Assembly: GCA_041659085.1 (NCBI GenBank)
Contig: JBAZYZ010000002.1
Coordinates: 1 to 55,662, forward strand
Direction of reading: 5' to 3'
Length of the DNA: 55,662 bases
Source of the DNA: JBAZYZ01 sp041659085
Lineage (GTDB): Bacteria > Patescibacteriota > Minisyncoccia > Phycocordibacterales > VMEP01
Shown: positions 14,710 to 20,827 of the stretch, in pieces
Layout of the letters: every line of letters begins with the position of its first letter
Position numbering within the stretch: the first letter of the stretch is position 1
Made by a program: the position numbers and the translations under genes
The notes under the pieces: model-generated
The model's input: the letters and a program-made list of their open reading frames with translations, nothing else
The model's database searches: none
What the model was told of the DNA's origin: nothing

Positions 14710-15141
14710 ATGGCGACAAAAACTACAATAAAATTAACACCCGTTGACACTGAGGCTCGCCAAAAGCTCGGTATTCATTCTGGCGATACCGTTCGCGTAT
14801 GGTCCAAGGTCAAGGATGACAAGGGCAAGACTCGACTTCAGGCTTTTGAAGGGCTGGTTCTTTCAGCGAAGCACGGGGTTACAGCAGGAGCCACTTTTAC
14901 CGTCCGCCGCGTGGCTTCAGGCGTGGGTGTGGAGAAGATATTTCCCCTATACTCGCCGATGATTGACAAGATTGAAGTTATCAAGCGTTCCCAGGTGCGT
15001 CGTTCCAAGCTCTACTATGTGCGTGACAAAGCGGCCAAAGAAATCCGCCGCAAGTTGTCAGGCGAAAGAAAGATAATCCACAAGGTCGGAGGTGTCGCGG
15101 TAGTGGCCGAAAAAGAACCAGAATCCGAAGTTGCTGAATAG
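14710..15141 (+). CDS. rplS: 50S ribosomal protein L19
   Basis: A 143-residue L19 of the 30S-50S interface. The core motifs are HSGDTVRVWSKVKDDKGKTR, LQAFEGLVLSAKHG, FTVRRVASGVGVEKIFPLYS and RRSKLYYVRDKAAKEIRRKL. Both ends are unusual: a short N-terminus (MATKTTIKLTPVD) and an acidic C-terminal extension of about 25 residues. The usual neighbours (rpsP, rimM, trmD) are not here. A terminator follows. Confidence 0.95.
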   Translation: MATKTTIKLTPVDTEARQKLGIHSGDTVRVWSKVKDDKGKTRLQAFEGLVLSAKHGVTAGATFTVRRVASGVGVEKIFPLYSPMIDKIEVIKRSQVRRSKLYYVRDKAAKEIRRKLSGERKIIHKVGGVAVVAEKEPESEVAE

Positions 15142-15160
15142 CAAAAATGATACTAGAATA

Positions 15161-15186
15161 AAAACTCACCAAACGGTGGGTTTTTA
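15161..15186 (+). terminator. Terminator after rplS
   Basis: ACTCACC-AAAC-GGTGGGT followed by TTTTT; only 10 nt before tRNA-Leu begins. Confidence 0.85.
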
Positions 15187-15196
15187 AATAAAATAT

Positions 15197-15280
15197 GCGC
15201 GGGTGGCGAAATTGGTAGACGCACTACCTTGAGGTGGTAGCGCCAGCAATGGCATGGAAGTTCAAATCTTCTCCCGCGCA
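15197..15280 (+). tRNA. tRNA-Leu (anticodon GAG)
   Basis: Acceptor GCGCGGG/CCCGCGC, anticodon stem CTACC/GGTAG with loop TTGAGGT (anticodon GAG, codons CUC/CUU), a class II variable arm CGCCAGCAATGGCAT, T-arm GGAAG-TTCAAAT-CTTCT and discriminator A. CCA is not encoded. Confidence 0.95.
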
Positions 15281-15398
15281 CAAAGTATAAAAAACGTGCT
15301 TTGGGCAGCACGTTTTTAGTTTTATAGGACGGAGCACGCCGGCGCGAGTCGGGGTGCGCATAAAGCTGCGCTTTGAATGGCACGTTTTTTGTTTTACA
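15276..15398 (+). repeat. Imperfect tandem duplication of the tRNA-Leu 3' end plus terminator
   Basis: GCGCACAAAG (15276-15285, end of the tRNA) recurs as GCGCATAAAG at 15356-15365. The terminator segment ending GCACGTTTTTAGTTTTATA (from 15308) recurs as GCACGTTTTTTGTTTTACA (from 15380). The offsets are 80 and 72 nt, so one indel separates them. Between the copies lies GAGTCGGGGT (15347-15356). Confidence 0.65.
15289..15317 (+). terminator. Terminator of tRNA-Leu
   Basis: An 11-bp stem AAAAACGTGCT/AGCACGTTTTT with loop TTGGGC. A degenerate second copy lies at about 15366-15398. Confidence 0.85.
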
Positions 15399-15410
15399 AT
15401 ACAGTCACGT

Positions 15411-16175
15411 ATGACTTTAGGCACCAAGGTTCTTTCTTTAATTTCCATAGTATTGCTTATAACCCTCGCTTCGGGTGTTTTGACTATGGATTTTGCGCTG
15501 GCAAAGTTTGTGGTGTTTATCTCGTCCTGTTATTTGGCGGTCGTCGCATGGCGCACAAAAGAAAAGATGTGGCTTGTGTTTTTCGTGGCTGTAGCGCTTA
15601 TTTTTCTTCCGGTCATTAAACTTTTTAGTTTTTCGTATGCCGTTTGGCGGACGGCAGACGCAATAGTTGCAGCAGGATTCGCTTTCTTTATATATCGCTA
15701 TTATGACGGTTACAGGAAAGGGAGCGCTTTTGAAAAATTTGTCGCATCACGGCTGTTGCCGGAAGAATGGGCTATAGAAGATTGGACAAAAGACAAGTCT
15801 CGCGGACTTAAGCGCCATGTGGAATCGGATATGAATCCGGATCTGACGGTGCGTAACGTAAGTACCGGTAAAAGATTCGCCGTAGAATGCAAATTCCGTT
15901 CGCGTTTTTGGAAAGACAACGAAGGAATCACCGGTATTTTTTGGAAGGCTTACAATCATGATTTTTACAGAAATTACGGCGACAAGGAAAATATAAAAGT
16001 AAAAATAGTTTTCGGGGTCGGAGGTAACCCCAAAAACCCGTCCAGATTATTTGTCGTGCCGATTGAGAGCCTGGAGGAATACAAAGGCAAAAATATACCG
16101 GCCCAGTATCTTCAAAAATTTGAGAAAGACATCAAAATTCCGCTGACCCTTGATAACCCGCAGACAAAAGTTTAA
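15411..16175 (+). CDS. Membrane-anchored PD-(D/E)xK nuclease-like protein
   Basis: A 254-residue protein with three to four N-terminal membrane helices (about residues 8-26, 29-47, 53-73, 80-97) and a cytoplasmic domain. The latter has a restriction-endonuclease-like signature: Glu108 in GSAFEKFVASRLL, Pro143-Asp144 in MNPDLTV and Glu159-Cys-Lys161 in FAVECKFRS, a typical PD-x14-ExK arrangement. Such domains cut DNA or RNA, but structural members without activity exist. The start at 15411 begins MTLGTKV; TACAAT at 15395-15400 is a possible -10. The substrate is unknown; defence or DNA uptake are guesses. Confidence 0.7.
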   Translation: MTLGTKVLSLISIVLLITLASGVLTMDFALAKFVVFISSCYLAVVAWRTKEKMWLVFFVAVALIFLPVIKLFSFSYAVWRTADAIVAAGFAFFIYRYYDGYRKGSAFEKFVASRLLPEEWAIEDWTKDKSRGLKRHVESDMNPDLTVRNVSTGKRFAVECKFRSRFWKDNEGITGIFWKAYNHDFYRNYGDKENIKVKIVFGVGGNPKNPSRLFVVPIESLEEYKGKNIPAQYLQKFEKDIKIPLTLDNPQTKV

Positions 16176-16696
16176 ATAGCAATGTTGTTTTTCTCGGCTT
16201 CTTTCAGCGCCACTTTAAACCAATAGGTGTATTTGTCGGGATTTTGGTCCATGTCTTTTTTCAATTCATCTATGGTTATCCATTTCCAGCCATCCGCCTC
16301 TTCGGGGTTCAAAATAGGAACACCGTTATATTCTCCCAGAAAAACATGAAGAAATTCATGCTCTCTCAGTCCATGGTCTAGATTCGCCTCGTAAGTGAAA
16401 TTAAAAATTTCTTTAAGCGTGCAATCAAACCCCATTTCTTCCCGGAGTCTGCGATGAGCGGCGTATTCCAGGTCCTCCCCGTATCTCGGGTGTCCACAGC
16501 AGGTATTTGTCCACAACCCTCCGCTGTGATATTTAACGACTGCTCTTTTTTGGAGCATTATTTCCCCGTCATTGTTTCTGACGATAATGGAAAACGCTCT
16601 GTGAAGCAGTCCCTTCTCGTGCGTTTCCAATTTGCCCATAACGCCGATTTGGGTGTCGTTTTTGTCCACTAATACAATCCGTTCTTCATTTTGCAT
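16172..16696 (-). CDS. idi: Isopentenyl-diphosphate delta-isomerase, type 1
   Basis: Interconverts IPP and DMAPP. The 174-residue protein has the type 1 Nudix-fold pattern: metal ligands in THEKGLLHRAFS (His26, His32), the catalytic cysteine in WTNTCCGHP (Cys66/67), the Nudix-like helix YAAHRRLREEMGF and the acidic REHEFLH motif (112-118) holding the second catalytic residue. It ends by overlapping the nuclease-like gene by 4 nt (convergent). Its start region is shared with the divergent uracil-DNA glycosylase. Confidence 0.93.
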   Translation of the reverse strand: MQNEERIVLVDKNDTQIGVMGKLETHEKGLLHRAFSIIVRNNDGEIMLQKRAVVKYHSGGLWTNTCCGHPRYGEDLEYAAHRRLREEMGFDCTLKEIFNFTYEANLDHGLREHEFLHVFLGEYNGVPILNPEEADGWKWITIDELKKDMDQNPDKYTYWFKVALKEAEKNNIAI

Positions 16697-16703
16697 ATTT
16701 TGC

Positions 16704-16710
16704 TAATATA
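16704..16710. promoter_or_regulatory. Shared bidirectional -10 region of idi and the uracil-DNA glycosylase
   Basis: Only 20 nt separate the two divergent start codons. TAATATA reads as TAATAT on + (seven nt before the ATG at 16717) and TATATT on - (eight nt before the ATG at 16696). Both genes would be leaderless and their promoters overlap. Confidence 0.5.
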
Positions 16711-16716
16711 TCAGAT

Positions 16717-17352
16717 ATGAATAAGCTTGCCGAACTCAAAAAATTGGAAGAGGAAATCATTGCGGACACAAGCCTGCCGCTTAATACAAACCTTGTGTTC
16801 GGCGAAGGGAGCGATAACGCCGAAATACTTTTTATCGGTGAGGCGCCCGGAGCGGAAGAAGACAAACAAAGAAGACCTTTTGTCGGCCGGTCGGGGCAGT
16901 TGCTCAGGAAAAACATCAGGGATATTGGGCTCAAAGAAGAAGATGTTTTTATTACGAACATCGTCAAACGCCGCCCCCCGGACAACCGAGACCCGAGCCC
17001 GGAGGAGATTGAGAGTTATAAGCCGTATTTGGCGAGACAGATTGAAATAATAAATCCGAAAGTTATAGTCACTCTCGGCCGTTTCTCGATGAATTACTTT
17101 TTGCCGATGGCTAAGATTACCCGCGACCAAGGAAGACTGTTTCCGTTTGGAGAAAGATTCGTTTATCCGGTCCTGCATCCCGCAGCCGCGCTTCGGGGGA
17201 ATGAGATGATGAAGATGTTCACTGACAGCTTCAGGCGTTTACCGGCTGCGGTCAAGAAATGCGATGAATTTACCGGGGGAGATAAAAAGGCGCCGCAAGC
17301 AAAGTCTGCGGCGCAAAAAGAAAAAATACCCGAACAAACAGGGCTTTTTTAG
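16717..17352 (+). CDS. Uracil-DNA glycosylase, family 4/5-like, without Fe-S cysteines
   Basis: Removes uracil from DNA. Residues of about 40-62 hold motif 1 (IGEAPGAEEDKQRRPFVGRSG) and HPAAALR is the second catalytic motif. Family 4 enzymes normally bind a 4Fe-4S cluster with four cysteines: a CxxC near the N-terminus, the KCRPP cysteine and one about 16 residues on. Here those places read as no cysteine, KRRPP and ESYKPYL; the protein has a single Cys near its end. The C-terminal tail (about 30 residues, ending EQTGLF) is basic and probably flexible; the end resembles a clamp-binding peptide. Confidence 0.87.
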   Translation: MNKLAELKKLEEEIIADTSLPLNTNLVFGEGSDNAEILFIGEAPGAEEDKQRRPFVGRSGQLLRKNIRDIGLKEEDVFITNIVKRRPPDNRDPSPEEIESYKPYLARQIEIINPKVIVTLGRFSMNYFLPMAKITRDQGRLFPFGERFVYPVLHPAAALRGNEMMKMFTDSFRRLPAAVKKCDEFTGGDKKAPQAKSAAQKEKIPEQTGLF

Positions 17353-17359
17353 GGCGTGT

Positions 17360-17365
17360 TACAAT
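17360..17365 (+). promoter_or_regulatory. -10 box of the cobalamin adenosyltransferase gene
   Basis: TACAAT ends six nt before the ATG at 17372. Confidence 0.55.
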
Positions 17366-17371
17366 AAGGTT

Positions 17372-17923
17372 ATGCTTTACACAAGGAAGGGAGACGCGGG
17401 GACAACCGGGACGTTCGGCTGCGACCAAAGGATATCCAAGAGTTCGGCGATAGCCGAAGCGCTCGGCGCATTAGACGAGATAAACTCGCTCCTTGGGATA
17501 TGTAAAGTGAAAACTAACGGTTTGCAGCTGACAGCTAGTAACAGAAATGCGGGAGAGGTGGTGGGTGAAGTTCAACAGAACCTTTTTATCATCCAAGCGG
17601 AGATGGCGGGAGCCGAGAAGACGATTATGAAAGAAAAAGTTGAAGCGATAGAAAAAATAATTGACGATATGGAAAAAGAGCTGCCGCCCATTACGACATT
17701 TTTTGTTTCCGGAGGGACGGAGCTCGCGTCGACATTTGATTTTGCCCGCACGCTTGCGCGCCGGGCTGAGAGACGGGTTGTTCAAGTGTCTGAAGAGGGG
17801 GATAGGAAAGTCGGCGGGCACACGCTTGCGTACCTGAACCGCCTTTCAAGCCTGCTTTATGCTCTGGCTCGTTACGCTAACCACAAAACGGGGATAGAAG
17901 AAGAAAAGCCGAGTTATAAATAA
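17372..17923 (+). CDS. ATP:cob(I)alamin adenosyltransferase, PduO type
   Basis: Transfers adenosyl from ATP to cob(I)alamin to give coenzyme B12. The 183-residue protein shows the ATP site YTRKGDAGTTGTFG at its N-terminus, the helix EALGALDEINSLLG, and the C-terminal signature FDFARTLARRAERRVV and YLNRLSSLLYALARYAN. The start at 17372 gives MLYTRKGD, the normal beginning; the frame is open upstream through the glycosylase gene. No B12 synthesis gene is in the window, so the substrate would be imported; a class II ribonucleotide reductase elsewhere is a plausible user. Confidence 0.92.
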   Translation: MLYTRKGDAGTTGTFGCDQRISKSSAIAEALGALDEINSLLGICKVKTNGLQLTASNRNAGEVVGEVQQNLFIIQAEMAGAEKTIMKEKVEAIEKIIDDMEKELPPITTFFVSGGTELASTFDFARTLARRAERRVVQVSEEGDRKVGGHTLAYLNRLSSLLYALARYANHKTGIEEEKPSYK

Positions 17924-17985
17924 TCCGCGCAAGACAAATTCGTGTTTTTATTGTAGGTTATTAACTGTTGGCAGTTAATTTATAT

Positions 17986-18061
17986 GGTGCCTATAGTGTA
18001 ATGGTTAGCACTAGAGATTGTGGATCTCTCAGTCTGGGTTCAAATCCCAGTAGGCACCCCA
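17986..18061 (+). tRNA. tRNA-His (anticodon GTG), with CCA possibly encoded
   Basis: G-1 is encoded (17986), then acceptor GTGCCTA/TAGGCAC and C73, as is usual for tRNA-His. Anticodon stem AGAGA/TCTCT with loop TTGTGGA (GTG); T-arm with TTCAAAT. The bases after C73 (18059-18061) read CCA, unlike the other six tRNAs here, though an A-rich flank could give this by chance. The 3' half also pairs with the following element. Confidence 0.95.
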
Positions 18062-18236
18062 AAATAAAGAGACGAATGCGGATGCATTCGGTGATTATAT
18101 TTTTGGAGTAGATACTGGAATTTGAAAGACGGAGGCGGGGCACCCTTTGGGTCGCCGAGTTCGGGGAGGAAGTTCTTAGCGAGTTTACGAGCTTAGAAAC
18201 TTGACCCCAAATCTAGAGTAGGCACCCAAAAATAAC
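18062..18236 (+). other. Structured tRNA tail element: inverted and direct copies of the tRNA-His 3' end
   Basis: The same architecture as 7196-7371 with a different sequence. 18101-18126 is an imperfect inverted copy (21 of 26 pairs) of the T-arm/acceptor strand and flank 18039-18064. Between the arms sits a perfect 7-bp hairpin CGAATGC-GGAT-GCATTCG (18073-18090). 18208-18234 directly repeats the tRNA end (CAAATC, then AGTAGGCACCC and A-rich flank), with the C73 equivalent at 18226, exactly 168 nt after C73. 18163-18208 can fold into a long stem (GGGG..AAGTT / AACTT..CCCC). A terminator follows at once, so the tail is probably transcribed with the tRNA. No ORF. Confidence 0.75.
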
Positions 18237-18260
18237 AAAACCCGCCTTGCGCGGGTTTTG
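18237..18260 (+). terminator. Bidirectional terminator after the tRNA-His element
   Basis: AAAACCCGC-CTTGC-GCGGGTTTT; serves the + strand tRNA unit and the convergent 46-aa gene. Confidence 0.88.
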
Positions 18261-18296
18261 TGTTGGGTAAGTGAATCCGTCGGTTCTAGGCGGTAT

Positions 18297-18437
18297 CTAG
18301 TTTCCCCTAACCAGCCGGATCAACACTACGATAATCGCTAACACAAGAAGGATATGAAGGAACCCGCCAACGGTATAGGCGGTGACATAGCCGAAGAACC
18401 ATAGAACAACCAAGATCACTGCGATTGCTTCTAGCAT
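18297..18437 (-). CDS. lmo0937-family (DUF5670-like) tiny membrane protein
   Basis: A 46-residue protein, beginning MLEAIAVILVVLWFFGYV and ending LIRLVRGN. It matches the lmo0937 family in layout: two hydrophobic segments with the central motif YTVGGFLHILLVLAIIVVLI. These proteins are widespread, often stress-induced in other bacteria, and of unknown function. It is a stand-alone minus-strand gene between the tRNA-His terminator and the SDR gene. Confidence 0.85.
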   Translation of the reverse strand: MLEAIAVILVVLWFFGYVTAYTVGGFLHILLVLAIIVVLIRLVRGN

Positions 18438-18563
18438 AAATTTATTGGTTAAAGTAACACTATTAATCAATTAAGTATAACATTCTTGGGCATGGTCAGA
18501 CTACTGTGTTGTCAGCGCTTGTTCTGTGGCTCCGGATGGGTGTGTGTGGCTCTTCTCTGGTGG

Positions 18564-18569
18564 TATAAT
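18564..18569 (+). promoter_or_regulatory. -10 box of the SDR gene
   Basis: TATAAT ends six nt before the ATG at 18576, which also decides this start over upstream in-frame codons. Confidence 0.65.
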
Positions 18570-18575
18570 ATTTTT

Positions 18576-19370
18576 ATGGAACAAATTTCTGCAGAAAACC
18601 TGTTAAGGCTCTCCGGCAAGTCCGCCATAGTGACCGGAGGCGCCCAAGGCATAGGTCTCGGCATAACAAGCCGTTTGGCCGAAGCCGGCGCAAATGTTCT
18701 TATCGCGGATATGAATGAAGGAGCGGCGCAAAGAGCTGCTGGCGATTTATCATCCCGCGGCTATAAAGTGTCCGCGCGCAAGACGGATGTTTCAAATGAA
18801 GAAGAAGTTGGTGGCATGATTGCAGCAGCGGTTGCGGAATTTGGAGGTCTGGATATTCTCGTCAACAACGCCGGCATCTACCCCAACCGTCCGCTTTCCA
18901 AAATGACCAAGGAAGATTTTGACAGGGTTATCGCCGTAAATTTGCGAAGCGTGTTTTTGACAACGGAAGCCGGAAGCAAACAAATGATAGCCCAGGGACG
19001 CGGCGGCAACATTATAAACATCACTTCCGTTGACGCGCTCCATCCGTCAATGATCGGACTCGCGCATTATGACGCCTCAAAGCACGGAGTGTGGGGTTTC
19101 ACTATGAACTCGGCTCTTGAACTTGCGGAACATAAAATCCGGGTGAACGCGATTGCTCCGGGCGGCATAGCCACTCCCGGCACTTCCGGTCCTAGCCAGG
19201 ACAACCCGGAAATGAAAAAAATTATAGACGCGTTTCTTTTAAAAATCCCAATGCATCGCATGGGTACGCCCGACGATATCGGGAAGGTCGCCCTCTTTCT
19301 CGCTTCCGATATGTCATCCTACATGACCGGCAGCCAAATTGTTGTTGATGGAGGAGTCCTGCTGTCATAG
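18576..19370 (+). CDS. Short-chain dehydrogenase/reductase (SDR), classical
   Basis: A 264-residue NAD(P)(H) oxidoreductase. The cofactor motif TGGAQGIG, NNAG (in LVNNAGIYPNRP), the catalytic Ser in INITSVDALHP and the YxxxK pair in HYDASKHGVWG are all present, with a C-terminal GSQIVVDGG motif as in FabG-like SDRs. The acidic residue after strand 2 (IADMNE) suggests NAD preference. It is not next to fatty-acid genes, so it is probably a sugar or alcohol dehydrogenase rather than FabG; the substrate is unknown. Confidence 0.9.
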   Translation: MEQISAENLLRLSGKSAIVTGGAQGIGLGITSRLAEAGANVLIADMNEGAAQRAAGDLSSRGYKVSARKTDVSNEEEVGGMIAAAVAEFGGLDILVNNAGIYPNRPLSKMTKEDFDRVIAVNLRSVFLTTEAGSKQMIAQGRGGNIINITSVDALHPSMIGLAHYDASKHGVWGFTMNSALELAEHKIRVNAIAPGGIATPGTSGPSQDNPEMKKIIDAFLLKIPMHRMGTPDDIGKVALFLASDMSSYMTGSQIVVDGGVLLS

Positions 19371-19398
19371 ACAGCAGGGACACTAATCTGAGTTTTGA

Positions 19399-19404
19399 TA
19401 TGAT
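19399..19404 (+). promoter_or_regulatory. -10 box of the gene at 19411
   Basis: TATGAT ends six nt before the ATG. Confidence 0.5.
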
Positions 19405-19410
19405 TGCGAC

Positions 19411-19965
19411 ATGACTGAACAGAAAATACAGATTGCGGAGGACGCATTTATTATAGCCATGAGTGTAATTGTGTCGGTTATTGCGGCGAAAAGCGGACTT
19501 GCCCATTTCGTCGTTTCCTCGTTGGATGGGCTGAGATATTTCGGCGTATTTGTAACAGGGATGTTTTTTACTTTCGTGTTTACGACAGCGCCGGCGATTG
19601 TCGTATTGGGCGAGTTCGCGCAGAACAATTATCTGCCGACGGTTGCTTTAATAGGCGGCTTGGGTGCGGTCATTGGGGATTATATTATTTTCCTTTTTGT
19701 GAGAGACAGAGTTTCTCAGGACTTGAGGTACCTTCTCAGTTTTTCAGGGGCGGAGAGGTTCACAGTCATATTCAAAACCAAATTGTTTTACTGGCTCGTG
19801 CCGTTTTTAGGGGCGGTTATCATCGCTTCGCCGTTTCCGGATGAAATAGGCGTTTCGATGCTCGGACTTTCAAAAATCGGTAGCAGATATTTTCTTTTTA
19901 TTTCTTTCGTATTCAACAGTTTGGGTGTTTTTATAGTCGGTCGATTGGCGCAGCTTGCGTTATAG
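19411..19965 (+). CDS. Integral membrane protein, VTT/DedA-like
   Basis: A 184-residue protein with about five membrane helices. GGLGAVIGDYIIFLFVRD and the re-entrant-type segment IIASPFPDEIGVSMLGLSKI resemble the two halves of the VTT (DedA/SNARE-associated) fold, whose members flip lipids such as undecaprenyl phosphate. The match is loose and the protein is short, so this is a tentative class assignment. A role in recycling the UppS product would fit but is a guess. Confidence 0.55.
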   Translation: MTEQKIQIAEDAFIIAMSVIVSVIAAKSGLAHFVVSSLDGLRYFGVFVTGMFFTFVFTTAPAIVVLGEFAQNNYLPTVALIGGLGAVIGDYIIFLFVRDRVSQDLRYLLSFSGAERFTVIFKTKLFYWLVPFLGAVIIASPFPDEIGVSMLGLSKIGSRYFLFISFVFNSLGVFIVGRLAQLAL

Positions 19966-20048
19966 GGCGGCTGGTGTCCGAATCCGATTGGCGCCATTTC
20001 TTCTTTGCGTACGCCCGGAAAAGTTGTATTGTTTAAGTAATAAAAGAA

Positions 20049-20453
20049 ATGCCTAATTTAGAAGAACAACCAAAACAGCTTCGCTCAAAGGAGTTTAGGA
20101 AGATGGAACTGGACAGGACAATTTCTCTGTTGGAAGAAGACTTCAGCACCAATCAATTGCGCGGACCTGACGAAAGAAAATTGATAGAAAGGGTTTTATC
20201 TCCCAAGGCGGGTGGTAAAATTTCCGGCAGGACGGCGCTCACGGCAGAAAAAGCTTTGGCTGGTTATGTCAGCAGACTTAGGCAGGAGAACCGTGAACTG
20301 GCGGAAAGGATTGAAAGACGCGAAAACGTGAACGAAGGGGAAGCGGAAGAACGGATAAGAAAAAATGATAAAGAAATAGCCATGATAGAAGGGAATTGCC
20401 TCACCTCTCTCGGCGAAATAAATGACACTATTCTTTTCCCGGAGGATAAATAA
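20049..20453 (+). CDS. Hypothetical charged, helical protein
   Basis: A 134-residue soluble protein rich in Glu, Arg and Lys with a probable coiled coil at residues 72-115 (EKALAGYVSRLRQENRELAE, then repeated E/R). I do not recognise a family. The stop is directly followed by TAAGGAGGTG, an excellent Shine-Dalgarno match with no gene behind it (see findings). Confidence 0.6.
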   Translation: MPNLEEQPKQLRSKEFRKMELDRTISLLEEDFSTNQLRGPDERKLIERVLSPKAGGKISGRTALTAEKALAGYVSRLRQENRELAERIERRENVNEGEAEERIRKNDKEIAMIEGNCLTSLGEINDTILFPEDK

Positions 20454-20486
20454 GGAGGTGTGATTCAAAGCAAAATAATGCAGTCA

Positions 20487-20515
20487 CGAGCCGCCCAGTA
20501 GGGCGGCTCGTTTTT
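20487..20515 (+). terminator. Terminator before the copper operon
   Basis: A 10-bp perfect stem CGAGCCGCCC/GGGCGGCTCG with loop AGTA and a TTTTT tail. Confidence 0.92.
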
Positions 20516-20538
20516 ATCCGCATCTTTTTCCTGGACGC

Positions 20539-20566
20539 TTGACTTTATACCCCCAGGGGGTATAAT
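20539..20566 (+). promoter_or_regulatory. Copper operon promoter with CsoR-type operator in the spacer
   Basis: TTGACT (20539-20544), a 16-nt spacer and TATAAT (20561-20566) form a near-consensus sigma-70 promoter. A perfect palindrome TATACCCCC-A-GGGGGTATA (20546-20564) fills the spacer and overlaps the -10. G/C-tract palindromes of this kind are the known operator type of CsoR/RcnR regulators, and csoR is the second gene downstream. Apo-CsoR bound here would block RNA polymerase; Cu(I) would release it. A second TATAAT (20585-20590) lies 5 nt before the first gene. Confidence 0.85.
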
Positions 20567-20595
20567 GGTGCATTAGCAGATAATTATAATATTTT

Positions 20596-20826
20596 ATGAT
20601 GTACTACTATGGCAGTTTTTTCCCGTTCAATTTTTTGGGGCCATTGCTCATGATTTTGTTCTGGGGGGCGATTATTTACACGGTCTTTTTGATTGTCAGG
20701 AAAACATCTTCCCAGGGCGACAACACCCGCGCGTATGACCGTTCGATGGAAATATTAAAAGAACGTTACGCCAAGGGCGAGATTACCAAGCATGAGTTTG
20801 AAGCTATGAAGAAAGACCTATCGTAA
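20596..20826 (+). CDS. SHOCT-domain small membrane protein
   Basis: A 76-residue protein with one membrane helix (about residues 13-34, NFLGPLLMILFWGAIIYTVF) and a C-terminal SHOCT motif (ILKERYAKGEITKHEFEAMKKDL, about 53-75). SHOCT domains are short helical pairs seen at protein ends, probably for oligomerisation. First gene of the copper operon; similar small SHOCT proteins are frequent next to copper exporters, but their role is not established. Confidence 0.87.
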   Translation: MMYYYGSFFPFNFLGPLLMILFWGAIIYTVFLIVRKTSSQGDNTRAYDRSMEILKERYAKGEITKHEFEAMKKDLS

Positions 20827-20827
20827 T

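Noticed and set aside
18486..18575. Upstream in-frame start of the SDR protein
   Set aside because: The extra 30 residues are Cys/Trp-rich and cover the -10 box; MEQISAEN at 18576 fits the fold and promoter.
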